From Chytridium lagenaria (taxonomy: Eukaryota; Chytridiomycota; Chytridiomycetes; Chytridiales; Chytridiaceae), in contig JAHLKC010000060.1 in the NCBI GenBank assembly GCA_025449115.1, forward strand, positions 154,900 through 218,899: a stretch of DNA of 64,000 nucleotides, in the 5' to 3' direction. Shown one piece after another: positions 34,209-45,344 of the stretch. The notes below the pieces were generated by a model, which made no database searches, was not told the origin of the DNA, and saw only the letters and a program-made list of their open reading frames with translations. The position numbers and the translations under genes were made by a program. Each line of letters starts with the position of its first letter. The stretch's first letter is position 1.

Positions 34209-34751
34209 ATGAAGTTCATCGTCGCCGCTACCGTTGCGCCCTTGGTTTCGCCGCTGGCGCTGCCGCCCAAGCCGAGTTAGTCGCCTGCCGTCGGTACCAA
34301 CTTTGCCGCCATCCCCGACTGCGTCAAAACCTGTCTCACCGCAGCGCCTTCACCGTCCTCCAGCCCTTACGACGCTGACGAAATCACCTCATCTGCACCC
34401 AAGGTCTCCTCCTCTCCACCGACGCGCTCGTGCCGCAACAATTGCGGTTGTGTCAACACCGCCGAACCCGCCTGCTCTGCCGCATCGGCGACGGGTCCAC
34501 TCTCAGCAACCTCCTTAGTTCTGTGGTCACCCCTGTGCGCTCAGCTCAGTGGACTTGCTACCGGTGCCCACTCCCTGCTACTACCACGGTCGCTACCACC
34601 ACCACGCATTGTGTCCGTTACTGCAGTCCCTACCACTACTGCCAAGGCTGCTACCACCACCGCTGCTCCAGCCACTAACACAAAGTCTGGTGCCGAGAAG
34701 GTGGTTGCTCCCCTTGCCGCCGTCGTTGCCATCGCTGCTGCCCTCTTGTAA
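34209..34751 (+). CDS. CFEM-like secreted, probably GPI-anchored protein (frame-shifted)
   Basis: MKFIVAATVA begins a signal peptide; a one-base shift near 34240 is needed to keep its hydrophobic core (LGFAAGAAAQAE). Next come CPAVGTNFAAIPDCVKTCL and, in other frames, DEIT then ICTQGLLLSTDALVP and C.NTAC-like Cys spacing, resembling the CFEM pattern (C…C…D..C.C…C). A Thr/Ala-rich stalk (TTTAKAATTTAAPATNTKSG) precedes a C-terminal hydrophobic stretch VVAPLAAVVAIAAALL at 34751, as in GPI-anchor signals. CFEM proteins are fungal cell-surface proteins, some binding haem. Three or more frame changes make the Cys count uncertain, so the domain call is tentative while surface location is likely. Confidence 0.5.
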
Positions 34752-35152
34752 ATTCAATGTTCGACCCTGCTATAAATTTATTTCGGTCATTCCTAGTGTT
34801 TTTCAGTCATATACCTTTCGCTCTTTTTATAAATAAAAAAGTACGCATGTACGAATAGAAATAAAGAATAAATGGATCTGGTTTTATGAAAGATGTTCCG
34901 GATAGTTTCAGTAAAAACCATGAGTTTTTGTGGATTCGATAGATGGATGGGTTAGAACGGATGGATTGAAGTTGAATCCCGTCCCTTCCGTCGTTACACG
35001 ATATGAACCAATCAACGTGCTTTCCGTTCTATCTCCGCTATCCTATCCGTTTGCTATCCGCCTCTCAAGTATCAATGGGCTCGAGGTATAAAAACGGGGG
35101 CCGAGCAGGGCTGATGAGAGCCAAAATCTCAAGTCGTCTACGCTGTAGCTAA
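34752..35152. other. Intergenic; TATA box of the alpha/beta hydrolase
   Basis: The AT-rich 3' flank of the CFEM-like gene leads to a typical core promoter (TATAAAAA at 35087-35094). No other feature. Confidence 0.5.
35087..35094 (+). promoter_or_regulatory. TATA box of the alpha/beta hydrolase
   Basis: TATAAAAA 66 bp upstream of the start codon. Confidence 0.5.
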
Positions 35153-36369
35153 ATGAACACCCTCCGCTTCATCCCTCGCATCTTAAAACCATCCATAATC
35201 GCTAGGAAATCTCTGTCCGCCTTTACAGGCCTCTGTCGTCCCATTACCACCTTTCAAAACCCAGCCTCAACTCTTAAAAAAGCCATCATACCATCAGCCC
35301 TCGTCTCCATCGCTGCACTTTCCACTTTAAAGCACTCAATCTCCTCAGAGCCATCCCCCATTATGCCCGAAACCACCACCTCCATCCTCGGTGAAATCGA
35401 CATCCCCGACGCCATCTACACCTACCGCCTTCGTCTCCCCCCCAACAAACCCTTCGACCCCACAAAACCCGTCCTCGTCTTCATCCACGGTCTCCTCGTC
35501 GACTCCCTCATCTGGGATGTCACCATGGATCTCGTCGCTCAATCCGGCTATCAATGTCTCGCCATCGATCTCCCGCTTGGTTGTCACACACACCCAGTGC
35601 GAGATCGCAAAACACTCACGTTTGAGGATATCGCGAGGAATGTGGATGAAGTGCTGGAAAAATTGGGGGTGAGGAAATGTGTGATTGTGGGGAATGATAC
35701 GGGCGGTGTGGTTGTGCAAAAGTTTATACAGAGGGACGTCGAGAAGGCCGAGAGTGAGAGACGGATTGTCGGATGGTGATGACACCTTGTGATTGTAAGT
35801 CATATCTTTTCATGTCAAACTCGCGCTAACTTTTTTTTTTCGCAGGTTTCGAAAACTTCCTTCCAGCCGTCTTCATGCCCCTCATCATTGCCATCCGCAA
35901 TCTCCCAGGAACAAGCCTAGTCTCCCTCCTCGGCACCCTTTTCGCAAGCCCCACGCTCTCATCTTCCCCACTCCTCCTCGGCTGGCTCATGAAAAAAGGT
36001 ATCCCTCCTGACGTCGCCTCCCGAGTCCGCACCACCAACCCCGAAATCCATCTCGACACGAAACATCTCCTCCTCGATATCCGTAACGATATCACGATGC
36101 GGGTCGCTAAAGACCTGCATAGGTTTAGACGACCTTGTTTGATTGTAACGTGCCCGGAGGATACGGTGTTTTTCAGCGAAAAGTATATTTTGAGACTCGC
36201 AGAGGCGTTTAAGGGGCCAACGGATCCAAAGTATGAAGGGAATATGGAAGGGAGGTTTGAAGGGGTGGAGGTGAGACAGGTGCAGGATAGTTATGCTTTT
36301 GTGATGGTGGATCAACCGGGGGAACTCGCAAAATTGATTGTAGAGTTTATGGGCGACAAAAGGTTTTAG
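35153..36369 (+). CDS. Alpha/beta-fold hydrolase with Asp nucleophile and presequence-like N-terminus
   Basis: The N-terminal ~60 residues (MNTLRFIPRILKPSIIARKS…) are basic, Ser-rich and lack acids, like a mitochondrial presequence. The hydrolase domain follows: PVLVFIHGLLVDSLIWD (oxyanion HG), CLAIDLPLGCHTHP, and the nucleophile elbow CVIVGNDTGGVVVQ. There G-x-Nu-x-G carries Asp, as in haloalkane dehalogenases and epoxide hydrolases, not Ser. One intron (35795-35845; GTAAGT, CTAAC branch, CAG) joins CD to CFENFLPAVFMPL; a one-base shift precedes it near 35775. The C-terminal part has PCLIVTCPEDTVFF (acid region) and VRQVQDSYAFVMVDQPGELA where the catalytic His would be expected; I see Tyr-Ala there, so the triad His is not obvious. 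The sequence resembles bacterial members of the superfamily. Substrate unknown. Confidence 0.65.
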
Positions 36370-36778
36370 ATAAAAATGAGAACCTCATTTTTTCTCTTCT
36401 CTTTCTCTGCTTCAGTATGCTTTTTCTGACGAGCTAGGAATTTTTTGTGATGATTTAGTGTTTTTTCAAATAAAGACATCACTTTGCCTTTATTTGGTAT
36501 CGCGTTGACGCGTTGTCATTTTGCAGTCGGCGGGGTTTATGCAATAGGGCGTTAGAATCGATTGTAGAGAGTTTGCGTGATTTCATTATCAATTAAAATA
36601 ATAAAGATACTTTGATGCCTTCTATACTTGATGCTTTTAAGCAGCCTTGTATGTCAACACTTTTCTCACTTAAATCCTCTCACTTTAGTGGTAAGAGAAT
36701 GGAGGTTTGTCATGAACAAGGCTCTTGAACTTTGACTTTTTCTCGACAAACCAGACAGCTTGATTGCCATGTTTACGC
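36370..36778. other. Intergenic, AT-rich
   Basis: This is the 3' flank of the hydrolase and promoter of RPC25. No motif stands out. Confidence 0.4.
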
Positions 36779-37643
36779 TTATCAAGCTTGAGGACCGTGT
36801 GCGAGTGCATCCAAGGGATCTGGGGAAGACGAGGGTGCAGGCTGTGACGGATGAACTGAATATCAAGTATTCGAATAAGGTGGGGAATTCTCATTGCATG
36901 CATGTGCAGAAAATGAAGCAACCTTGTACTTTACCTCTTCTCCATCCTTTCTTCGCACAACAGCTGCTAACACCTTTCTCTTCAGGTAAAACATGAAGTC
37001 GGACTGTGTATTTGCGTATATGATGTCCTATCCATATCCGATGGAGTCGTGCATCCAGTCCAGGATGGTGCATACATGGTGACAGGTAGATCGACATATA
37101 TCGCACCGTTTCTTACTTTTCTTGGGTAGTCAAGTTTCGGATGATAGTATTTAGACCGTTCGTGGATGAAGTTATTGTGGGGAAGGTTGCCAATTCTTCT
37201 GCTGCTGGAATCAAAGGTATTATTTAGCTTTGTGATGTTTTGTTTAATACGGCTTTTTTTTATTAAGTGTCTTTGGAGTTTTTTGATGATATTCTTATCC
37301 CCCCCGTTTGCATGCAGCCTGGATGCGAGTAGTAAGCCCTCAAACTCTCATCCACTCTTTTTTCTAACATCACAAAAAGCAATACGGCAACCGGAACTTG
37401 GGAATGGAATTTTATGGATGAGGATGAGGGGGAACAACGGTCGTTACCTTTAGATAAGGGTGAACCAATTAGGTTTACGGTTGTTGGGGAAACGTTTGTG
37501 GATGTAGAGACGGGAGAGAGTGGACTAACGCCACCTTATTCGTTGACGGTAGGAAATAGGGTGAGGGATATTGTTTTGCTGATTGTTTTCTTAAAGGCGT
37601 CGATTCAGGATGGCGGGGTGGGTTGTTGTCGTGGTGGGGATGA
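36779..37643 (+). CDS. RPC25: RNA polymerase III subunit Rpc25/RPC8
   Basis: The start at 36779 gives MFTLIKLEDRVRVHPRDLGK, AVTDELNIKYSNK at a GTGGGG donor, then HEVGLCICVYDVLSISDG. Next come FRMIVFRPFVDEVIVGKV, SLEFFDDILIPPVCMQPG, an acidic segment with GEPIRFTVVGETFVDVETGE, PPYSLT and the C-terminal GLLSWWG. These are the conserved blocks of the Rpb7-like Pol III subunit: the N-terminal SHS2-type domain, S1-like domain and LLSWW end. With Rpc17 the family forms the Pol III stalk used in initiation. About six exons with short introns. A one-base inconsistency just before LLSWWG (37615) resembles the indels in HSP60. Confidence 0.85.
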
Positions 37644-37922
37644 GATTGTGAGGATTATCTTTAGTTTGTATGAAGAGATTGCAACGCTTTTATACCCACC
37701 GTTAACGGCAATAAAAAGGAAAATGCCGTAACTAAAAATGAATTCTAGCGTTCAATATGAAATGAATAATGTTATAGCACCCCTTTTGTTTTGAAGTAGG
37801 AGGTTTGCTTACAGCCTATTTCATTCCGTTCGCTGTATAAAATCCATAAAAACTTTATGATATCACTAAAATACAAAAAAAAAGTTCTCAGAAGACTCCC
37901 TCTAAGTAACTCCATTTTTCAT

Positions 37923-40458
37923 TCACATCCCCGTCTCCGCTTCCACGTCCTCCCCCCTCTCCACAAGCTGTGCCCTCCACATCCTCGCATAAAGTCCCCC
38001 TAATAACACCAATTCCTCATGTGTCCCTTGTTCCACAACGCGTCCTTGATCCATCACAAAAATCACATCGCAATGGGATATGGTGGAGAGGCGGTGAGCG
38101 ATAAAGACTGCCGTGTGACGGTGGGCTAGAGGTGTGGATGGAGGACGGAGTTCGGCACGGGGTGGGGAGGATATGAAATCTTGGAGGGTTGATTGAAGGA
38201 GGTTTCAGTTCGTTGGTCGAGGGCAGAGGTTGCTTCATCAAAAAGGAGAATTGGAGGATTCTATTGTATGAAAATGAAATAAAAGTGGTTAGGTAAATAT
38301 GCGCCAGATGACATTCCCCATAAAAAAAACATAAACAAGGCAGTAGGACACATAGAAACACCCGCTATCGTCAGAAGAAATAGACACTCCGTACCTTTAA
38401 AAACAACCTTGCAAGCAACACTCTCTGTTTCTCTCCCCCGCTAATCATCAAACCTCGCTCTCCAACCTTTGTCTCAAACCCTTCGGCAAACCTCCCCACA
38501 ATCGCCTCATACAACACCGCCTTCCTTGTCGCCTCCTCCACCTCCTCCATCGTCGCGTCCAGCCATCCATACTTGACATTATGCAACAGAGTCCCATTAA
38601 ACAGCATCGCATCTTGCGGCACAACTCCCACATGCTTCCTCAACGAATCTAACTTCAACGTCCTCAAATCATCCTCACCGATTCGAATCGCACCAGAAGT
38701 GGGATCAAAGAACCGAAAGATGAGTTTCAAAAGCGTCGATTTGCCACACCCGGATGGACCAACGAATGCAACAGATTTTCCGGCTGGGATCGTAAACGAT
38801 ACACCCTGCAATATTGGTCGTTGCGGGCTATACCCAAACTTCACATCCTCGAAAACAATATCCCCGCCATTCTCCAACATCAAAGGCTTTGCGTTGGGAA
38901 CTTCAGGCACCCCACTTTCAACCCTCATAAGTCGAAACATCACATCCATATCAATAAGGCTCTGCTTTGTCTCCCGATACACACTTCCCAAAAAATTCAA
39001 GGGCACCGATAATTGAAACAAAAGACCATTCACCATCACTAAATCGCCCACCGTCATGCTCCCATTGATCACCCCCTGAGCTGCCATCCACATCATGACG
39101 GTGAGGGAGGTGGAAATGATAGCACTTTGACCAGCGTTGAGGAAGGAGAGGGAGGTTGTGGTCTTGATAGCGGAGGACTCGTATTTGGAGAGGAGGCGTC
39201 GTATTGACGCATTTCGAATGTTTCATTATTGAAGTGTTTGACGGCTTCGAAGTTGAGGAGAGAATCAGTGCGGTGGAAGCGGCTTGATTGTCGGCGGCGT
39301 TCATCTGGCGTCTGTGGGGAAAACATTAGAATGACTCATCAGAAAGAAGAAGGTTTGGATCAAGGACTACTGAAATAGATAGTGTTTGGCAATGAAAAAT
39401 GTAACTTTGAATTCAAGGGAAATTGGAGAAGGTCTTGGATAAGTGTATGTAAAGCTCTGAGGGTTTCATGACATCAAAAATTCGACGCGGTGTAAAACTA
39501 TGTAGATGTAAATTTTAAATCATATCCATAAAGCAATAAAATGAATTAAACGACTCCGTTTTGTTTAAAGTCCCATAATTATTTATGAAGGGATGATGCG
39601 GAGAAGAAGAATTTGAGAATACAAGATAAAAGAGCCTCGAAACGTTAAATAAAAGAAGAAAACCAACAAACCTAAACTTTGTCCTCCAAGCAGTTGTCAA
39701 AAACGTGAACGCCGTATACGACGCCATAGTCACAACCGTAACAATCGCATACTCCCCGCCAAACCACCAACCCAGCATCCCACAAACTAATGATATCTCA
39801 AATGCAGTCGGCACTACATGAAAACAATACTCGACAATATCTGATTAATCCCTTTGGTTCCTCTATCAATCGCTCTCACCAACCCTCCGGTCTGACGATT
39901 CAAATGAAAGCCTAGATCGAGGTTTTGGAGGTGCGTGAAGATGTTGCGAGCACTGTCTCGAATCGCGCGCTGCGCGACTAACCCAAATACGGCGTTACGA
40001 AGCTCTTGGGAGAGGTTGGAGGATATTCGGGATGCACCGTATCCGATCAAAGCAGCGCCGCAGACTGTCAGGACGGTGGCCTCTGGTGTAGCCGTGGAGA
40101 GCACGTTCAAAGCATCAATGATGTGCTTAAAAAATACCGGAACGTAGACGTTTAAGAGTTTTCCACCGACTAGTAGAGAGACCGCAAGAATGACGCGGGC
40201 TTTGATACTGTATTGACCTTTTGGCCAGATGTATTTGGTCATGTCGCTGATGATCCGCCAATCTGCCTCAAAGCTTCCAGTCTCGGGGTTTGGCTTCACC
40301 GCCGGCTTGACTATAGGCGAAGTTTGAGGAGGTTTTAAAGGGGTGGAAGAAACGTGCTTTGCGAGACGGTGCATGACGCTTCGGTGGAAGATTGAGTGGC
40401 GGGGGCTTGATGATGAGATCCAGATGCTTTTTGATGATATTAGAGGAAGGGTGGGCAT
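37923..40458 (-). CDS. ATM1: Mitochondrial ABC transporter Atm1/ABCB7
   Basis: It starts at 40458; a presequence rich in Ser, His and Arg is followed by [19 protein letters not shown] and [20 protein letters not shown], the first Atm1 membrane span. Diagnostic residues include [37 protein letters not shown] (the conserved glutathione-site region), [13 protein letters not shown], and the C-terminal ATPase: Walker [11 protein letters not shown]-loop VPQDAMLFN, signature ISGGEKQR, Walker B followed by EATSALD, and the H-loop IAHRLSTI. It ends at 37923. The family are half-transporters exporting a sulfur or glutathione compound from mitochondria for cytosolic Fe-S assembly. About five exons; a frame break near 38150 precedes the H-loop. 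Confidence 0.9.
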
Positions 40459-40803
40459 TGCATCTCGCAGCTATGAGGTTTAATCCTAGGTAGAAGACCG
40501 AGGACAGTAGGAACCCTGATCGGGTCCCGTCGTAAGAACAACATTATCAATAGCGATCACGGGTGATGATGTCGCCTTTGTGATGTGGGCAGAGTTGAAC
40601 GCCTGAAAGGCATGCAAAATGAAAAAGGGTTTGACAAATAAATGAAGACGAGATCAAGCCTCAGCACGCAATCATCTCACTACAGCCAACCGTCAAAACT
40701 AGCTGATATCCCTCACCTCCAGCCTCCTACGAGCTTCATCTCAATCAATTATTCAAACTTTACAAGATCGTACTCTTCTTTCATCTACGCGCCTTTTTAT
40801 ATT
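40459..40803. other. Intergenic between ATM1 and the MYCBPAP-like gene
   Basis: Contains the promoter of ATM1 (minus) and the 3' flank of the MYCBPAP-like gene. No further feature. Confidence 0.4.
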
Positions 40804-43800
40804 TTATACTGTATAAACTGCACACGGAACAAAAAAACAAGCGTTACTGAGCTTTCTCTCTCTTCCCACCTGACCCGACTCTCTCTGTTTCACTGGCACA
40901 ACACTCGCTCTCCGATTCTTTACAACCACCTCCTTCGTCTCCCGCTCCGGTGCAATCGTCACGCTTTTCCTCGGCTTCCAAATCTGTGTCGTGACGGCAT
41001 CATCACGTTTAGATTCTGAGATGTCGTCAAAGAGGTGGCAAATTCGGGAGATGCTTGTCGATACAAGAGAAGAGACGTCTGTGGTAAAGGTGCGACGGTA
41101 CTGGATTTCAGCGAGTTTACGATCGCGCGACCATTGGTTGGAGGAGTCAGGCTTGGAATGGGTTAGCTAGGTTGCAGTTGAAGTTGGAGACTACCTTTGT
41201 GGAGACACGAAGACCAATTTTGGCGAGGGCTGGGCGACTGGGAGTTTCTTTCTTCTGGAATATTATTCAGATACATGGGGATGTGCAATAAGGGTTGTAA
41301 AGAAAGGGGAAAATTGGCCGTAATGATATAAAGAGCTAAAATACATACCGGCTGCAACCGCATCTGCACCCTTCTTCCCACCTTTTGCTGGGGCTGCTTT
41401 CCCGCTTGAGCCTTTCCTTTCGCGTCCTTTCCAGCCTACCCCTCCGGTTAAGGATACGTATTTGACAAACAAAACTTACCGCCTGAGCCCCCTTCTTCCC
41501 TTTATCATCAGCCTGAGCAGCTTGTGGTGGCGTATTTTTGCGGTTTGGATCATTTGAAAGGGCGTCTTTCCCATCTTCATCCGTTTTTCGCATCGTCTTC
41601 ACGGAAGAATTGGTAGCGGAGCGCTGTCAACGTCAGAGAAGAAAACGTCCAAAACATTTACGTTGAAGGGTAATGAAAGACGCTTGCGAATTCCTTCTGA
41701 TGCATCTGCGATACGGTCGGCAAGTCGACGAACATGTCGTAGCTAGAATGCTATTAGAATGAGTTTTGATGGGGAGTTACCAGATGATGTAGAGGAGGGG
41801 GTAGGCGGTGGAGTCGCTGGGATCTCGAGAAGAAACGACTAGATCGTTTAGCGTTCGAAGGCAAGTTGAACGTTTATCGATAGAGGTGATGCTGTCGATA
41901 GCCTGTACAGAGATACATGTTAATTGAACATGTCGCGAATTGGACTTACTTGATGAAGTGACATGATGCTTCTATCCCAAACCGCTCCTGGAGTTCCAAT
42001 CTCAATGTACACGTCGTCAGCGAGTTGAAGGAATTTAACGAAAGTGGGTGGATGGAAGGTAACCTTTTACAATAAATCAGATGGGTATAAGACGCGAAGA
42101 ACATACGTGTAGATCTGCATTCTTTTCCGTAAACATATGATCGTCTTGCGCTGCAAGAAGTTTTCGCCGTTTTGTTTCTGGGAGACTTCGGGGTTTGATA
42201 CCGCTTAAAATTGATTGAATGATTTCTTTGGCGACGGATTCGGCCCTATGTGAAAGTAAGTCAATCTGATAAGATCCTAAAAAGAAAATGGGAAAGGAGG
42301 CAGGGCTTACTGGCGTCTCTCTAAAAGCGCTTCCACTTGCTGCCTTTTGTGCTTGTATGTGTCAGGTTCAATAGCAATTCCCTTTCAGATCACGTCAGCA
42401 TAGATGTAAAAAGGTGGAGATGAGCCATACCTGCAACGTCATGGTTGGTGCAGGAAGTCTCGTCTGCTCCGGGACGTATGTAGTGTCCATGTCTCCGTGA
42501 ATATCTTTGCAATATTGTAGCATATGGCAAGAGAAAAATCGGAAGAAGATTGGCTCACCCCGGGCCGGGCAGACTTAAATATAATTTTAAAGTCGAAGCG
42601 GAGCCTGGAAGGATAACGCCTTTCTTGTGAGTAAAGTAGAATCGTTGTACACCATCGTGAACGCTTCGAGTCTTTCGATGTTATTACTATCAATCCCGCG
42701 TCATGAAAGGAAAATACAATTTTGTTCAAAATATACCCACATTCAGTATATTATCCCGTTCCGTTTTCCTCCACTCAAAAATCACCGCCGTTGGTCCACA
42801 ATTATGCACCGTCATTACTGAAGTCGAAACCTCCTCCAATAATGTGTGAAAAGCCATATGCGTTGCGGCCATGACAAGCCTCACTTCATCACACTCTTTC
42901 CGTCCCTTCGATTCAACCTCAGCCTCCTCAATACCTTCCTCTTTTTCCTCATTTTCACCCAAAATTTTATCAAGCTCCGGGAATAACGAGTCTCGCTCAA
43001 TGGCCGGGATGGGTGTCGTGAGGAGAGACGGGATGACCGACGGTCAGGTTTTGAGGTCGTGCCCCGCGAGGAATTTGGGGATTTGTGCTTTAAGTCTGAA
43101 GACGATGAAAGCTTCGTTAAAGATAGTGTTTTTGACTCGACCTCGGTTGGCTTTTTCTTCGACGACCGATGAATGAACCGCATCGACGACTTCGGTCTCG
43201 GGTAGCGCTGAAAAAGACTGCGATGGCACGATGGACTTTCTCGATCGATCTTCCAGACGCTGAAGGTAGGCTTCTGTGAGGGTCTCAAGGTAGTTGTCGG
43301 TGATTTTTTGGCCCGTGAGTTCGAGGTATCACCAACGGTTTCGTCTTTATGGGCTTCGCGCTAGCATTTGATATTAGAACAGAAATATTTTTGGAAACGT
43401 ACAGCGAAGAAAGGGTCGATTTGGGAAACAATGCCAAGGAGCTCGGTTTTGCGCTGCTCTCGGTAGCAATTTGTTTTTTTTTGTCTTGTCAAAGCTTTGT
43501 GAAGAGATACAGTAAGAATAGAACAAACGATGACAAATGAAAGAAGAGGCATAAAAAAAACATGACTTACTGCGAGGCTTCATTTGTGACGACTCTTTGA
43601 ATCCTAAGATGACACTAATATTAAACCACTGAAAGGGAGATGAACTGAGAATTATGACAGGAATACGTACTGCCTCTGACCCCCGGTCGGCATTGTAACC
43701 ATCAACCCCAAAAGATCATTTCCAATCCTTAATCCAGGTGCCCAAAAGTTAATCTGCTTCTGCTCGAGCAGAGCAAGTGCCTCCTCTATGAGCTCTTGCT

Positions 43801-44945
43801 CTTCTATTCTCTCACGGTACTCCCCTAGACGGCACATGAGGAGATGATCCTCGTCCTTGGATCTATCAGGATCTCCATTGGACAAACGGCGACAGGGAAG
43901 AAGGTGACACACTTACCTTGCCTGTATGCTTCGCAAGCTCTCTCTCTACTTTTGCCCACTGAATGCTATGCCTCTTCCAATTTCTCAATGCATGCTCCTC
44001 TCTCGTCTCCCTATATTCAGACACCATAAACATCTTTTAACGGAAAAAGATCTCACCTATATCTCTGGAAAATATGTAGCCTCTCCATCATCCTCTTTCT
44101 CTCCGAGCGTCTTTTTTCCTCTAGCTCTTCTTCTCCCTTCCTATTTCCCGAAGCATTTGTAATCTCCTTCTCTAATAGAGCTGTTTCGGCTGCAACTGCT
44201 GCGGCTTCACCATTCTCGTCCGACGGTTGTGCCAGCAAAGCTGCGGCATCGGCGGCGGCTTCCAACTCGGCAAAATCTTCAGCATCGCGAGGATGGTGTG
44301 AGCGATTAGGGATCCCGATGCATCTCGACGCGGACCACGCTATATTATCTTTGGTTATCAATTTGTAGCAAAATAAATAACCAACCTCAACACCCGGTAT
44401 GACTAGAGATATCGGTATAGGCCGCTTGTGAGGCTCGGTATACTGCGGATCTATAGTTATCATTCATCAGACTAGTTGTATATTAAAAGTCAGCTAACCT
44501 TTTCCGAACATATCCACAGGTACCTTCCTCGCTACCAGAACTTTCTTCTTCACCTTTTCCTTTACCTTTTGACCTCCCTCAATATCCATCAACTTTTCTT
44601 TATTCTCCACTCCTACAACTACATCTCCGTACTCGAGATCTCCCCCAAATTCCCTCACAAGATCCTCTCCAACTCCCGAGAACCTCACCGTCCCCGTCGA
44701 ACTTCGTCCGACAGTCTGCGTTGGCGCTGCGAGTGACTCGAGTGATGTGGGACCACGTTTGGAGGCTTAACAGGAAGCGCTGGAAGCTGATCAAACTGTT
44801 GAAGTAGAGTTGGAGAAGTAGATTCGTGGATCGATGGGGATGGTTTGACATTGACGGATGCGAGAGACATCTTTGAAGATGCGAGGAGTGTGGAGTTGAG
44901 AAGAGCGTTTGGTTGGAGGTCTCTTGAGGTCACAGAGTTGGACAT
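40804..44945 (-). CDS. MYCBPAP-like protein (cilium-associated family)
   Basis: Some fifteen exons run from 44945 to about 40804. Recognisable blocks: NWKRHSIQWAKVERELAKHT; HLLMCRLGEYRERIEEQELI followed by FWAPGLRIGNDLLGLMVTMP; then ECDEVRLVMAATHMAFHTLL, TVHNCGPTAVIFEWRKTE, QRFYFTHKKGVILPGSAST and IFTETWTLHT. This order (NWE/K.. helix, 'EYR.I.EE..LI..A', 'FW..P.RIGD.L.GL', then NxGTxxIxFxW … FYF.…GVILPG….F) matches MYCBP-associated proteins, found in cilia and flagella across eukaryotes. The C-terminus is Lys/Ala-rich (PAKGGKKGADAVAAG). If correct, it implies a flagellated life stage. The stop is placed at 40804, but the last exon could be shorter. I am fairly, not fully, sure of the family. 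Confidence 0.6.
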
Positions 44946-45344
44946 GAGAGCTTACGATGTATTTGATAGCTTGTGTTTGTTGCTTCAGTCGAACTTGTCA
45001 GATTTAGTGACAATCCTACTGGCCACGTTGAGGGAGGGCATCGCGTGGCAGTGTGCAGCGTGGTCCTTGCGGCACTGCCTCCGTCTCTCATAAATCGCAG
45101 AATCACGTCGCAGCTGAGTCTGCCTTGGTAAAATCAAAAATGCTTTGATTTGGACGTCTTCCTTCATCAACTGCCCTGAAGTGTTCATCTCTTTTTGATA
45201 AAGTTATTATCGAAATGGCTAAGTTGTGCTACTTTTAACCACCAAAAAAACTGCAGAAATTGTTAATGTGTCTTGCCTGCGTCACTACTGGACAGACACG
45301 CGCGCTGAGCTATGCGGTGCATTAGACTTTCTTTTCAAAACAAG
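44946..45344. other. Divergent intergenic region, MYCBPAP-like gene and secreted protein gene
   Basis: About 400 bp between head-to-head starts. A possible upstream in-frame ATG for the secreted protein is at 45312. No defined motif. Confidence 0.4.

Noticed and set aside
40642..41019. 125-codon plus-strand ORF
   Set aside because: Antisense to the terminal exon of the MYCBPAP-like gene; no motif.
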